From an uncultured Prevotella sp. (GTDB lineage: Bacteria; Bacteroidota; Bacteroidia; Bacteroidales; Bacteroidaceae): a stretch of DNA of 39,394 nucleotides. The position numbers and the translations under genes were made by a program. This document shows positions 7,702-16,979 of the stretch, piece by piece. The DNA lies in the NCBI GenBank assembly GCA_947302435.1, contig CAMYVQ010000023.1, positions 1 to 39,394 of the forward strand, read 5' to 3'. Below the pieces are notes generated by a model. The model made no database searches. It was not told where the DNA came from and worked only from the letters and a program-made list of their open reading frames with translations. Positions within the stretch are counted from its first letter, which is position 1; each line of letters starts with the position of its first letter.

Positions 7702-9411
7702 TTATTTTACCCAGATGGTCTGGTCGCAATACTCTGTGACAGCCTGACGGTGGGTGACGAAGATGACGGTCTTCTGCTGGCCGCGAAGAATATTGTCGAG
7801 CAGCTCGCGCTCAGTGGCTGCATCAAGGGCGCTGGTAGCCTCGTCGAGCAGAATGACACTTCCCGGACGGAGCATGGCACGGGCGATGGAAATGCGCTGT
7901 GCCTGACCTTCCGACAGTCCCCCACCCCGCTCGGCAAAGACGGTGTCGAGCCCGTTAGGCAGTTCGTCGACAAAATGGGCGCAGGCTGTATGCAAAGCCT
8001 CCAACATCTGCTCGTCGGTGGCATCGGGAGCACCAATACGGAGATTGTCGCGCAACGTGCCACTGAGCAGCGTATTGCCCTGAGGCACATAGACAAAGTT
8101 GCAGCGGTGAAGTGGCGACAACGGGTAAGCGACCGGTCCGCCCTGACGGGTCTGGGCATAGATTTCGATGCTTCCCTCCTGTGGCTTGACCAAGCTCAAC
8201 AACAATCGCACAAGTGTCGTCTTGCCCGATCCCGTCTCGCCCAAAATCGCCGTACACGTTCCCGGACGGAAGTCATAATTGGCATGCTGTATGGTGGGCA
8301 ACTGATTGGTCGTGTAACGATAGCCGACATTGCGGAACCTCACTCCACAGGGCGAAGGCAGCATGACGGCCTGTCCCTGCTCTTCCTCGGGAATCTCTTC
8401 GAGTTCCATGAGTCGCTCAGCCGAGGTGAATACACCGACAAAGGCCGGTGCCAACTTCGTCAGGTCGCGAGCCGGCCCCTGTATGCGATAGACTAACTGC
8501 AAGAAGGCCGTCATGGCACCAAAGGTGATCGTTCCGTCGCTGAGCCGTACCAGTCCCCAAAGGAAGGCAATAAGATAGCCCAAAGAAAAGCCCGTGTTCA
8601 GCAACAGATTGGAAGTCACCGAAAAGGCCGTGCGCTTCTTCACCCGTTCACGAAGTTCCGACTGCGTCCCTTCCAGACGGTCAAGCATCTGGTCGTCGGC
8701 TTCCATGGTCTTAATGAGCATCCGGTGCTGCATGGTCTCCGTGAGCAGGCTCTGCACAAAACTGTCGCTCTCGCGCACCTTGCGGCTCAGTTGTCGCATC
8801 TTGTGTACATAGAAACGGCTGCCGAGGATAAAAATGGGCAGGATGCCCACCGTGATGAGTGCCAGCCAGGCATCCATCTGCAACAGATAGAAGAAGGCGC
8901 CGATGAACATAGCAATGGTAGACAGTGTCGAAGGAAGGGTCTCGGTCAGGAAGTTCACCACATGGTTGACATCCGTCTCCAAACGGTTGATGACATCGCC
9001 AGAGTGCATGGCCTCGCGTCCGCGCCACTCTGAACGCAACAACCGTGCGAGCATCAGCTGCTGCATGCGGTTACGGGCTTTGACACCTAAGATATTCTTG
9101 ATCCACACGCGGGAAATGCCAATGCCAAAGTCGCAGAGAGTAATCAAGGCCATGATGCCTACCGCCCCATAAAGTTGTCCCCGCGTGACACCGCCCTCGC
9201 CCGGCAAAAGTCCGACACTGCCTGCCGCCAAGTCGATAGCCCGCTTCATCGCCCAAACCATGGCCAGACTAAAGCCTACGCCAAGCAGACCGATCGTGGC
9301 ATTGAGTGTGGCCTGCAATCGGTTGCCTTGCCATACCTTCCACAGCCACCGTGCTATCTGCAAGGCGGAATACCTCTCGTCGGCTGTCTTGAAAAAAGAA
9401 CGGATATTCAT
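7702..9411 (-). CDS. ABC exporter, fused membrane and ATPase domains
   Basis: A half-size ABC exporter of about 569 residues, inner membrane, substrate unknown. The first 330 residues form a six-helix exporter domain. The ATPase domain has Walker A GETGSGKTT near 391-399, the Q-loop in VYVPQGN near 442, the signature LSEGQ near 499-503, Walker B VILLDEATSALD near 519-530, and the switch histidine in VTHR near 554. All catalytic motifs are intact. The open frame begins with a TTG at 9417, but ATG at 9411 (MNIRSFF) is the better start. It follows the NAD kinase gene by about 40 bp on the same strand and is probably co-transcribed with it. Family placement is secure; a lipid, peptide or drug substrate cannot be told apart. 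Confidence 0.93.
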   Translation of the reverse strand: MNIRSFFKTADERYSALQIARWLWKVWQGNRLQATLNATIGLLGVGFSLAMVWAMKRAIDLAAGSVGLLPGEGGVTRGQLYGAVGIMALITLCDFGIGISRVWIKNILGVKARNRMQQLMLARLLRSEWRGREAMHSGDVINRLETDVNHVVNFLTETLPSTLSTIAMFIGAFFYLLQMDAWLALITVGILPIFILGSRFYVHKMRQLSRKVRESDSFVQSLLTETMQHRMLIKTMEADDQMLDRLEGTQSELRERVKKRTAFSVTSNLLLNTGFSLGYLIAFLWGLVRLSDGTITFGAMTAFLQLVYRIQGPARDLTKLAPAFVGVFTSAERLMELEEIPEEEQGQAVMLPSPCGVRFRNVGYRYTTNQLPTIQHANYDFRPGTCTAILGETGSGKTTLVRLLLSLVKPQEGSIEIYAQTRQGGPVAYPLSPLHRCNFVYVPQGNTLLSGTLRDNLRIGAPDATDEQMLEALHTACAHFVDELPNGLDTVFAERGGGLSEGQAQRISIARAMLRPGSVILLDEATSALDAATERELLDNILRGQQKTVIFVTHRQAVTEYCDQTIWVK

Positions 9412-9450
9412 TCTCAACCTTCAACTAAAGTCTCTCAACCCCCAACAAAT

Positions 9451-10335
9451 TCACCTCACATCCGCTCCCCACATCATTTTCTCGCGGAGTGTGGAGAAAT
9501 AGCTGTTACCGCTGCGCTTCACCACTTTCAACATATAGGGGGCACGCGAAAGGCGGAGGGTCGTTCCCTCGGGCAGCTTGCCGCTTCGTCCATCGATGGC
9601 CACAAGGAAAGTGTGACTGCGACTGGTCACCGTGAGTTCTATCTGCGCCGTGTCGGGCAGCACGATAGGACGCACATTGAGCGAATGGGGAGCCACTGCC
9701 GTCATCAGCAGCACGCCCGTGCGGGGCACGATGATGGGGCCTCCGTTGGAAAGCGAATAAGCCGTAGAACCTGTAGGGGTCGACACAATCAGACCGTCGG
9801 CCTGATAGGTGGTCAGGTATTCGCCATTGATAGAGGCACGGATAGAGATCATCGAGGCTGAATCGCGCTTCAGGATAGCCACATCGTTGAGCGCACACTC
9901 ATAGCCTTCGATAGGCTCGCCATTGGTCTCGACATGAATAAGCACGCGGTCTTCTATCGAGTAGTCGCCCCGATAAAGGCCGTCGACCATCGATTCTATG
10001 TCGGCTGCATTGACATCGGCCAGAAAACCCAGACGCCCCATGTTGACTCCCACGATGGGAATCTGCTTGTTACGCACCCGACTGGCCGTCTTCAGCAATG
10101 TACCGTCGCCCCCCATCGACACGGCGAAATCGGCTTCAAAGCCACAGCCAATGAAGGTCTGGGCCTCATCAAGCTCAACGAGTTCGCTGCAACGCAAAAA
10201 GTCGTAGTATTCCTCATCAATAAGGATTTGGGCATCATGCTTACGCAGGCAACCAACCAGTTGTTTGATAGCCAACGACTTGTGACGTTGATACACATTG
10301 CCGAAAAGAGCGAAGCGAAGGGGTTTTGTTGACAT
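9451..10335 (-). CDS. nadK: NAD kinase
   Basis: A cytoplasmic enzyme that phosphorylates NAD+ to NADP+. 294 residues, normal for bacterial NadK. The GGDGT motif is at 75-79 (AVSMGGDGTLLKTA), followed by IPIVGVNMGRLGFLADV. The substrate-binding segment is CALNDVAILK, and the conserved glycine-rich stretch STPTGSTAYSLSNGGPI follows. It lies 34 nt after the rhaT stop and about 40 nt before the ABC exporter start, all on the minus strand. No separate promoter word was seen in the short gap, so it may be read from rhaT or from a promoter inside rhaT. Confidence 0.97.
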   Translation of the reverse strand: MSTKPLRFALFGNVYQRHKSLAIKQLVGCLRKHDAQILIDEEYYDFLRCSELVELDEAQTFIGCGFEADFAVSMGGDGTLLKTASRVRNKQIPIVGVNMGRLGFLADVNAADIESMVDGLYRGDYSIEDRVLIHVETNGEPIEGYECALNDVAILKRDSASMISIRASINGEYLTTYQADGLIVSTPTGSTAYSLSNGGPIIVPRTGVLLMTAVAPHSLNVRPIVLPDTAQIELTVTSRSHTFLVAIDGRSGKLPEGTTLRLSRAPYMLKVVKRSGNSYFSTLREKMMWGADVR

Positions 10336-10369
10336 TGCGCAATAACTTTATATCAATTTGACTGCGAAA

Positions 10370-11407
10370 TCACCCGATGAGTTGCGGTAGGAAACAGCTG
10401 ATGACCAACACCACGATGCCACAAATGAGCACGGCGATGGTCTTCTGCGAACAGCCTTTCCACTCCTTGAGGATGATACCCCAGACGTTGGAGAAGACCA
10501 CATTGAGTGCCATCAGGATGCAGAAAGCCAGAGTGGTGAGCGTGGGACTCTCGGTAAGGAAGCCCTTGCCCAACGACAAGCCGAAGAACTGCGAATACCA
10601 CAAGGCACCGGCCAACAGGCAGAAGAGCAGGTTGTTGCCCCAAACAGCGGTCTTCTTGTAATCGCCCCATGTGCCATTGACTTGATTCTGATAGAAGCAA
10701 TAGACCATATTGGTCAGGAAGCCGCCGAAGGTGACGAGCAACGTGGCGGGCAGCGTGCGGAACATCGGGTCGGTGAGTTCACCGAAGTTGATATCTTTGC
10801 CAAACTCCAGACCCACATTGAAACAGCCGCTCATGAACCCGGCCAACAGCGCAATGGCCAAGCCTTTCGGGAAATTGAAGTCCTTCACGGCCTCTTTCTT
10901 CTCCTCTTCCGACAGGGCTGCCGACTTCATGCCACCAGCCACACCAATGATGGCAATGCCAAGCAACGTCACCACGACACCGAGAATCACGGCGAAGGTC
11001 AGCGAATCAAGTGCATTCAGTTCGGGGAAGAAGATGTTGAGCAGCACAGGACCCATGATGGTGCCCAGTCCGGCACAGGTGCCAAGGGCTATCGACTGTC
11101 CTAATGCCACGCCGAGATAACGCATCGACAAGCCAAACGTCAGGCCGCCGACTCCCCAGAGCACACCGAAGAGGATGGTCATCCACACATTGAACGAAGG
11201 AGCCTGAGCAAACAGGCCGAATAGCGACTGTCCTTCGGGTACGGCTAACAGCGCGCCGAGGAACGGGAGAAGGAGCCAGGCGAACACGCCCTGCACAATC
11301 CAGTAACTCTCCCACGACCAGTCCTTGATCTTGTTAATAGGCACATAGCACGACGACTGACAGAACGCGCCGACAGCAATGACTAAAAGTCCAATAATAA
11401 TCTCCAT
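10370..11407 (-). CDS. rhaT: L-rhamnose/H+ symporter
   Basis: An inner-membrane proton symporter for L-rhamnose. 345 residues with about ten membrane segments. The N terminus, MEIIIGLLVIAVGAFCQSSCYVPINKIKDWSWESYW, and the LFGVLWGVGGLTFGLSMRYLGVALGQS stretch are typical RhaT. It lies 65 nt downstream of relA on the same strand; no good TAnnTTTG box was seen in that gap, so regulation is unclear. Its pathway partner rhaD is encoded on the other strand beyond nadK and the ABC exporter gene, an unusual split for rhamnose genes. Confidence 0.95.
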   Translation of the reverse strand: MEIIIGLLVIAVGAFCQSSCYVPINKIKDWSWESYWIVQGVFAWLLLPFLGALLAVPEGQSLFGLFAQAPSFNVWMTILFGVLWGVGGLTFGLSMRYLGVALGQSIALGTCAGLGTIMGPVLLNIFFPELNALDSLTFAVILGVVVTLLGIAIIGVAGGMKSAALSEEEKKEAVKDFNFPKGLAIALLAGFMSGCFNVGLEFGKDINFGELTDPMFRTLPATLLVTFGGFLTNMVYCFYQNQVNGTWGDYKKTAVWGNNLLFCLLAGALWYSQFFGLSLGKGFLTESPTLTTLAFCILMALNVVFSNVWGIILKEWKGCSQKTIAVLICGIVVLVISCFLPQLIG

Positions 11408-11472
11408 GTTTTAGTAATTGTTTTTTAAGTTGATGACACTTTGGTCTAATTTGGATGATGAGTGGAGCGGAA

Positions 11473-13728
11473 TCAGAAGATTCTTGAGGTCTCCTTCAGC
11501 CCCTCCACTTCTTTCAGGCTGTCCATGATCTGCTGCAGGTCTTCGCGGTCGTGGACACGCAGGTCGATAGTTCCGTCGAAGATGCCGTCTTCGGTGGTGA
11601 ACATGATTTTGCGGATGTCTACCGAGAGCTGATTGGAGATGACGCGCGTCACCTCGTTCACCAATCCGCGACGGTCGATGCCTCCCAAACGGATGGTGGC
11701 ATCGAAGAACATGGACTTGCGCATTTCCCACTTCGCATCCAGGATGCGATTGCCATAGCTGGTCTTCAGCTGATTGGCCACGGGACAGGCACGCTTGTGA
11801 ATCACAATGTGGTTCTTGTTGTCGATATAGCCCAATACATCGTCGCCCGGAATGGCATGACAACAGGTGGGGAAGATGTACTGGTGGATGTTCTCGGGGG
11901 TGATGAAGATGGGCTTCTTGCGGTTGAACTTCTCGGGAACAACGAATATTTCAGGCTTTTCGGCCTCTTCCTTCTTCGACTTCACGAAGGGCACGTATTT
12001 GCGCCAGCCGCTTGTGCCCGACTTCTTGCCCGTCAGTTCTTCGAGGTCCTTCTCGCCCAAGAGAATGACTTTCTCACCAAGAGCCTGATAAAAATCTTCG
12101 CGGTTGTGCATGTCGTGGAAAGTAATCAGCTGACTGATGATGGCCAGCGAGGGTTCCAGTCCGTTTTTCTTCAGCCATTCCTCCAAAATGGCCTCACCGC
12201 TTTTCTGCACGTCGCGGTTGTCGCGTCGCAGAATCGACTGTATCTTGGCCTTGGCCTTGGCAGTGGAAACGAAGTTAATCCATGCAGGCGACACATGCTG
12301 GGACCTTGAAGTCAGAATCTCCACCTGGTCGCCGCTCTGCAACTTGTGGCTCAGAGGTACCAGCTTGTGGTTTACCTTGGCCCCGATGCAGTGGGAGCCT
12401 AAGAAGGTATGGATGGAGAAGGCAAAATCGAGTGCCGTACAATCAGCCGGCATGGTTTTGATCTCGCCCTTCGGTGTGAAGATGAAAATCTCGTTGGCAA
12501 AAAGGTTCAGCTTAATGGCATCGAGGAAGTCCATGGCATCGGGCTGCGGATCGTCCAGAATCTCCTTGATGGTGTGCAACCATTCGTTCAGCTCGTTCTC
12601 GTCCTCAGTATATTCGTCGTCTCCCTTGCCCTCCTTGTATTTCCAGTGGGCTGCCAAACCCTGCTCGGCAATCTCGTCCATTCGGTCGGAGCGTATTTGC
12701 ACTTCAATCCAGTGGCCCTGCTTCGACATCAGCGTGACGTGGAGCGCTTGGTAGCCATTCGACTTCGGATGGCTCACCCAGTCGCGCAAACGGTCGGGGT
12801 GGCTTCTGTAGAGCTGGGTCAGCTCGACGTAGATGTTGAAGCACTCCTTAGACTCTGTCTTGCGGCTGGTGGGAGTAAAGATGATGCGGACGGCCAGAAT
12901 GTCGTAGATCTCATCGAACGCCACGTTCTTGTTCTGCATCTTCGACCAGATGGAGTAAGGGGTCTTGATGCGCTCGCGAATCTCGTATTTCAGCCCCATG
13001 CGCTTCAGCATCTCTTCGATGGGGGCAGTGAACAGGTCGAACGACTGGTGGCGCGATATTTCTGTCTCAGCCAACTGGCGCTCGATGGCGGCATACTCTT
13101 CGGGATGTTCAAAACGGAAGCTCAGGTTCTCAAGCTCAGACTTAATCTTGTTGAGACCCAGGCGATAGGCCAAAGGGGCATAGAGGTACTGTGTCTCGCC
13201 GGCAATTTTGTACTGCTTGTTGGCTGGCTGCGATTCCAAAGTACGCATGTTGTGCAAGCGGTCGGCAATCTTGATGAGGATAACGCGGATGTCCTCGCTC
13301 ATGGTGAGCAACAGTTTTTTGAAGTTCTCGGCCTGTGCCGAAGCCTGCTCGCCGAAGATGCCGCCACTGATCTTTGTCAGTCCATCGACAATCTGGGCGA
13401 TTTTCGCACCGAACATGTTTGCAATGTCATCTACAGTGTACTCGGTGTCCTCGACAACGTCATGGAGCAGAGCCGCGCAAATGCTTGTAGACCCCAGTCC
13501 TATCTCCGAGCACACAATCTGTGCCACGGCGATGGGGTGCATGATATATGGTTCGCCAGACAGGCGGCGGACTCCCTTGTGGGCCTGTTTGGCAAAGTTG
13601 AATGCCTTGGTGATTAGGTCGGTCTTCTTACGGTGGCGCGAATTCAGATAGCTGTCGAGCAGCTTCTGAAATGCGTCGTTGATCATTTTCTCGTCGGCGG
13701 CTTCCCGCAATTTCATTTCCTCATCCAT
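11473..13728 (-). CDS. Bifunctional (p)ppGpp synthetase/hydrolase, RelA/SpoT family
   Basis: A cytoplasmic stringent-response enzyme of 751 residues that makes and degrades (p)ppGpp. The N-terminal HD hydrolase domain keeps its metal ligands: H64 in YIMHP, HD at 89-90 in LLHDVVEDT, and ADRLHNMRTL near 155-164. The synthetase domain shows FDEIYDILAVRIIF, the HPKSNGYQALHVTLMSKQGHWIEVQIRS block and GLAAHWKYKEG. TGS and C-terminal ACT domains follow (TIRLGGIDRRGLVNEVTRVIS). Both activities look intact, as expected for the single Rel-type enzyme of many Bacteroidota. It is the last gene of the parA-parB-DUF5683-mltD-rel cluster. Two tandem Shine-Dalgarno-like motifs precede the start. Confidence 0.96.
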   Translation of the reverse strand: MDEEMKLREAADEKMINDAFQKLLDSYLNSRHRKKTDLITKAFNFAKQAHKGVRRLSGEPYIMHPIAVAQIVCSEIGLGSTSICAALLHDVVEDTEYTVDDIANMFGAKIAQIVDGLTKISGGIFGEQASAQAENFKKLLLTMSEDIRVILIKIADRLHNMRTLESQPANKQYKIAGETQYLYAPLAYRLGLNKIKSELENLSFRFEHPEEYAAIERQLAETEISRHQSFDLFTAPIEEMLKRMGLKYEIRERIKTPYSIWSKMQNKNVAFDEIYDILAVRIIFTPTSRKTESKECFNIYVELTQLYRSHPDRLRDWVSHPKSNGYQALHVTLMSKQGHWIEVQIRSDRMDEIAEQGLAAHWKYKEGKGDDEYTEDENELNEWLHTIKEILDDPQPDAMDFLDAIKLNLFANEIFIFTPKGEIKTMPADCTALDFAFSIHTFLGSHCIGAKVNHKLVPLSHKLQSGDQVEILTSRSQHVSPAWINFVSTAKAKAKIQSILRRDNRDVQKSGEAILEEWLKKNGLEPSLAIISQLITFHDMHNREDFYQALGEKVILLGEKDLEELTGKKSGTSGWRKYVPFVKSKKEEAEKPEIFVVPEKFNRKKPIFITPENIHQYIFPTCCHAIPGDDVLGYIDNKNHIVIHKRACPVANQLKTSYGNRILDAKWEMRKSMFFDATIRLGGIDRRGLVNEVTRVISNQLSVDIRKIMFTTEDGIFDGTIDLRVHDREDLQQIMDSLKEVEGLKETSRIF

Positions 13729-13733
13729 AGTGT

Positions 13734-13758
13734 TTCCTCCTTATAATTCCTCCTTATA
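13734..13758 (-). promoter_or_regulatory. Tandem duplicated Shine-Dalgarno-like sites before relA/spoT
   Basis: On the minus strand AAGGAGG occurs twice, at 13742-13736 and 13755-13749, as a tandem repeat with a 13-bp step (TTCCTCCTTATA on the plus strand at 13734-13745 and 13747-13758). The nearer copy lies seven bases from the ATG, the classic spacing. Strong Shine-Dalgarno motifs are uncommon in Bacteroidota. A TAGTTTTG promoter-like word is further upstream (13793-13786). Confidence 0.7.
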
Positions 13759-13810
13759 TATAATAATAGTAGGAGTTTTTCCCTCCAAAACTATCAGATT
13801 GCTCAAAAAA

Positions 13811-15181
13811 TCATTTCACCTTCAGTTTCTGTCCGGCGCGGATATTGTTACCCTTGATGCCGTTCATCTTGCGCAGACGCGATACACTGACACCATTGCG
13901 CTTGGCGATGGCACTGAGGGTGTCGCCCTTGCGCACTGTGACCGTGCCTGCCTTTCTACCACTGCTACGCGAAACGCGCCCCTTGGTGCGCTTTTTGCCA
14001 CTGACGACCTTCACTTTGGTCACGTCGCGTTTGGGAAGCAGTTCGTTGATGTTATAGTTGTAGATGGAGTCTTGCAGATCAATGAAACGGGTGGCATCGG
14101 AGGGATGCATGCGGATGGGCGAGGGATGGGTGCTGCCAGGCACGATGTCGCGGCGATAGCTGGGATTTAGCGCCCTCAGCATGTCGATGTCGATGCCAAG
14201 CACACCGGCAATCTGACTCAGATGCACGTTGCGGTCGACCATAACAGTATCGGTCTTGGTTGGCAGTTCGCAACGCATCGGACAGATGTTGTGCTCGCAA
14301 TAGTAGTTCATCACGTAGTTGGCCGCGATGAAGGCTGGCACATAGCCGCGCGTCTCCTTCGGCAGATAGGGGTATATTTCCCAATAGTCCTTCGTGGAGA
14401 CAGGCTTACCATCGGGTGTCTTCTCCGTGCTGGCACGATGGATGGCTTTGCTTACATTGGCGGGACCGCAGTTGTAGGCGGCAATGACAAGGTTCCAGTC
14501 GCCGAAAATCTTATAGAGGTCGCTCAAGTAATGGGCGGCAGCGTAAGAGGCACGCACCGGGTCGCAACGCTCGTCGACGAGCGAGTTCACTTCCAACCCA
14601 TAGTCCTTGGCCGTGGTCAGCATGAACTGCCAGAGACCTGTGGCCCCGGCTCGCGATACGGCTTTCGGATTCAGGGCCGACTCGATGATGGGCAGATATT
14701 TCAGTTCCAATGGCAGCTGGTTGGCATCAAGAGCCTCCTCGAACAGCGGCATGTAGAAATTGGAAGCACCCAGCATGAAACTGACGGAACGGCGCAGACG
14801 GCCCGTATAACGGTCGATGAATCCCTGCACCACATCGTTGTATGGCATCTCCATCACTGTGGGCATGCGGCGCAGACGATCGATATAGACTTCTTTCTCG
14901 TAAGTGGGGGTGCTGCCATTCATCTGACAGTCGTCCTCAGAGGTGAGGTAGGTCTTCGAGTGGTAGAGGTTGAGCAGACTGTCTATGTTCTGCATCATGG
15001 TCTCGGGAAAGTCGAATTCATCTTCGTTGCCCTGCTCGTCGATGACGACAATCTCCATGTCGTCCTGCTCGGTAGTGATCTGTGCTTGGGCTGCAGTGGT
15101 GAAGAAGAATGCCTGAAGTAGCAGAAGTCCACCTGCCAGGATTCTGTGTCTGCCATTATGGGTCGTTTTTGTTTCTTTCAT
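13811..15181 (-). CDS. mltD: Membrane-bound lytic murein transglycosylase D-like, SLT plus LysM
   Basis: A periplasmic enzyme that cuts the MurNAc-GlcNAc bond of peptidoglycan with anhydro-ring formation. 456 residues. An N-terminal signal sequence ends near AAQAQ (30-34), without a clear lipobox. The SLT domain spans roughly 150-300 with catalytic Glu167 in PIIESALNPKAVS, then GATGLWQFM and the AAYNCGPANVSKA block. A degenerate LysM-like segment (HLSQIAGVLGIDIDMLRALNP) is near 320-345. A complete LysM closes the protein at about 412-456 (VRKGDTLSAIAKRNGV). It sits between the DUF5683 gene (14 nt upstream) and relA (82 nt downstream). Confidence 0.94.
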   Translation of the reverse strand: MKETKTTHNGRHRILAGGLLLLQAFFFTTAAQAQITTEQDDMEIVVIDEQGNEDEFDFPETMMQNIDSLLNLYHSKTYLTSEDDCQMNGSTPTYEKEVYIDRLRRMPTVMEMPYNDVVQGFIDRYTGRLRRSVSFMLGASNFYMPLFEEALDANQLPLELKYLPIIESALNPKAVSRAGATGLWQFMLTTAKDYGLEVNSLVDERCDPVRASYAAAHYLSDLYKIFGDWNLVIAAYNCGPANVSKAIHRASTEKTPDGKPVSTKDYWEIYPYLPKETRGYVPAFIAANYVMNYYCEHNICPMRCELPTKTDTVMVDRNVHLSQIAGVLGIDIDMLRALNPSYRRDIVPGSTHPSPIRMHPSDATRFIDLQDSIYNYNINELLPKRDVTKVKVVSGKKRTKGRVSRSSGRKAGTVTVRKGDTLSAIAKRNGVSVSRLRKMNGIKGNNIRAGQKLKVK

Positions 15182-15195
15182 TCTGTTTTTTCTGT

Positions 15196-16023
15196 TTAAA
15201 AGTTCAGACTACAGTTCACGCCAATCGACGTGGCGTAAAGAGGATTGCGCGAAGGGCCGGAACCCATCACAGAAGGGCGCACCTTCATCGTGAGGTCTTT
15301 AGAGATATCGAACTCGGAGAGTTCTGCATCGACGTATGCGTCAATCACCGAGAGGGCATACACACCCACCATGACAAAGAAGCTCATGTCGCGCCAGCGG
15401 CGATAGCGGTCCTTGCGGCTCTTGAAAATCTGCTTGTAGCGCTCAATGTTCGTATCGTCGATAGTTCGGCCCAGATGGAGGAACTTGTTGTAGCTGGCCG
15501 TGTTTGGGTCGTCGTCCATAATGTCGAGATAGGCCTGCTGGTAATCGTTGTACATCATGCTGTTCCACGTCATGGCATAGATACAACCCATGAAACCGCC
15601 ATAGACGAGGGGCAGTTTCCAGTATTTGCGGTTGTAGATCTGGCCACCGCCGGGAATCACCAATGCCAACCAAAGGGCGCGCTGCGGATTGGGCTTCCAC
15701 GTGTTCCAGTTGCGTGGCTGGTGCTTCTTTTTGGGGATTGTAGCCATGTCGTCGTCCATGAACGAGGGAATCGGCAACGACTGAATGGCAGAGTCGGCAG
15801 CCTGGACGAGGGTGTCTGTCTGAAGGGCACTGTACATCGAGTCGACGACCGCCACGATAGAATCGCTGGCCTGTGCCACCATTTTCACCCGTGTTGTGTC
15901 GATGACCACAGTCTGGGCTGTTGCCGTAGGCAGAAGAAACGAAGCCTGAAGTATGAAGAACGCGGCACAGACCAGCCATCTGCGCGTTCTTATATACCTT
16001 TTTATATATAGGGCAAGTTTCAT
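15196..16023 (-). CDS. DUF5683 membrane protein
   Basis: A 275-residue envelope protein of unknown function, found in Bacteroidota beside parAB and lytic transglycosylase genes. A signal or anchor segment, WLVCAAFFILQASFLLPTATAQ, spans about 16-37. The DUF5683 core begins at PNPQRALWLALVIPGGGQIYNRKYWKLPLVYGGFMG, with membrane-like helices, and ends with RYRRWRDMSFFVMVGVYALSVIDAYVDAEL. The PGGGQIYNRKYWK motif is the family hallmark. It is 22 nt after parB and 14 nt before mltD, so it is clearly in the operon. A role linking chromosome segregation with the cell envelope is only suggested by position. Confidence 0.9.
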   Translation of the reverse strand: MKLALYIKRYIRTRRWLVCAAFFILQASFLLPTATAQTVVIDTTRVKMVAQASDSIVAVVDSMYSALQTDTLVQAADSAIQSLPIPSFMDDDMATIPKKKHQPRNWNTWKPNPQRALWLALVIPGGGQIYNRKYWKLPLVYGGFMGCIYAMTWNSMMYNDYQQAYLDIMDDDPNTASYNKFLHLGRTIDDTNIERYKQIFKSRKDRYRRWRDMSFFVMVGVYALSVIDAYVDAELSEFDISKDLTMKVRPSVMGSGPSRNPLYATSIGVNCSLNF

Positions 16024-16045
16024 CCTCTTCTGTCTTTGTTTCGGT

Positions 16046-16975
16046 TTACTGATTGGCTTGGCCGATGATGCTCATGATATGCTCCAGCTCGCTCTGGTTG
16101 GCAAAGGGGATGCTGATCTTGCCCTTGCCAGTGGGCGAACAAGTCAGTTGGACTTTCGACTGGAACAGGTTAGTGAGCCGCTTCTTCAGCTCTTGGTATT
16201 CCTGAGGCAACTGTGCCTTCGAGGCAATCTTCTTGTGGGCAGACTGCACGTCCTCGCCACTCTTCAGCATCTGCACCATCTCCTCCACCTTGCGCACGGA
16301 ATACTGGTTCTTCTGCACCTCTCTGAAAAGCTTCAGCTGCATGGATGGAGAGTCGAGTGCCAAGAGCGCACGGGCATGTCCCATGTCGATCTCGTGGTTC
16401 TTCAGGGCCATCTGTATCTGTGCAGGGAGTTTCAGCAGTCGCATGTAGTTGGTCACAGCGGTACGGCTCTTGCCCACACGCTCGGAGATGCGTTCCTGTG
16501 TCATGCCGGTTGTCTCGGCCAAATGCTCGTATGCCAGAGCTATTTCGATGGCGTTCAGATCCTCGCGCTGGATGTTCTCCACCAAGGCGAGTTCCATCAC
16601 GTTCTCGTCCTCCACGGTACGGATATAGGCTGGGATGGTGGACAGCCCAGCCATCTGCGAGGCGCGCCAACGGCGCTCGCCGGCAATGATCTGATAGCGT
16701 TCGGGAGCCACTTGGCGCAAGGTGATGGGGGCGATAATGCCCATCATCTGGATGCTGGCAGCCAGCTCTTTCATGGCTGTCTCGTCAAACTCGCGACGGG
16801 GCTGGTCGGGGTTCGGTTCAATCTGTGCAATAGGAATTTCATTCAGATTCGACGAGCCTTGTGTCTTCACGTCGCTGGTGTCGATGAGGGCATCGAGGCC
16901 GCGACCACTTCCGATGTCATCGAGGCCGCGACCCAGCACAGTCGACCCTTTCGCATATTTCTTATGTACTGCCAT
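16046..16975 (-). CDS. parB: Chromosome partitioning protein ParB
   Basis: A CTP-dependent DNA clamp that binds parS sites and works with ParA in chromosome segregation. 309 residues. The N-terminal nuclease-like domain includes IAQIEPNPDQPRREFDE and the GERRWRASQMAGLSTIPAYIR motif (the CTP-binding GERRxRA box). ENIQREDLNAIEIALAYEHL leads into the helix-turn-helix (MTQERISERVGKSRTAVTNYMRLLKLP). A C-terminal dimerisation segment follows. The start at 16975 lies four bases after the parA stop. No parS-like site was recognised nearby. Confidence 0.96.
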   Translation of the reverse strand: MAVHKKYAKGSTVLGRGLDDIGSGRGLDALIDTSDVKTQGSSNLNEIPIAQIEPNPDQPRREFDETAMKELAASIQMMGIIAPITLRQVAPERYQIIAGERRWRASQMAGLSTIPAYIRTVEDENVMELALVENIQREDLNAIEIALAYEHLAETTGMTQERISERVGKSRTAVTNYMRLLKLPAQIQMALKNHEIDMGHARALLALDSPSMQLKLFREVQKNQYSVRKVEEMVQMLKSGEDVQSAHKKIASKAQLPQEYQELKKRLTNLFQSKVQLTCSPTGKGKISIPFANQSELEHIMSIIGQANQ

Positions 16976-16979
16976 TGTC

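Noticed and set aside
12409..13617. 402-codon open frame antisense to relA/spoT
   Set aside because: It mirrors a strongly conserved enzyme gene; the frame is open because of the high-GC codon pattern and it has no start signal or recognisable domain.
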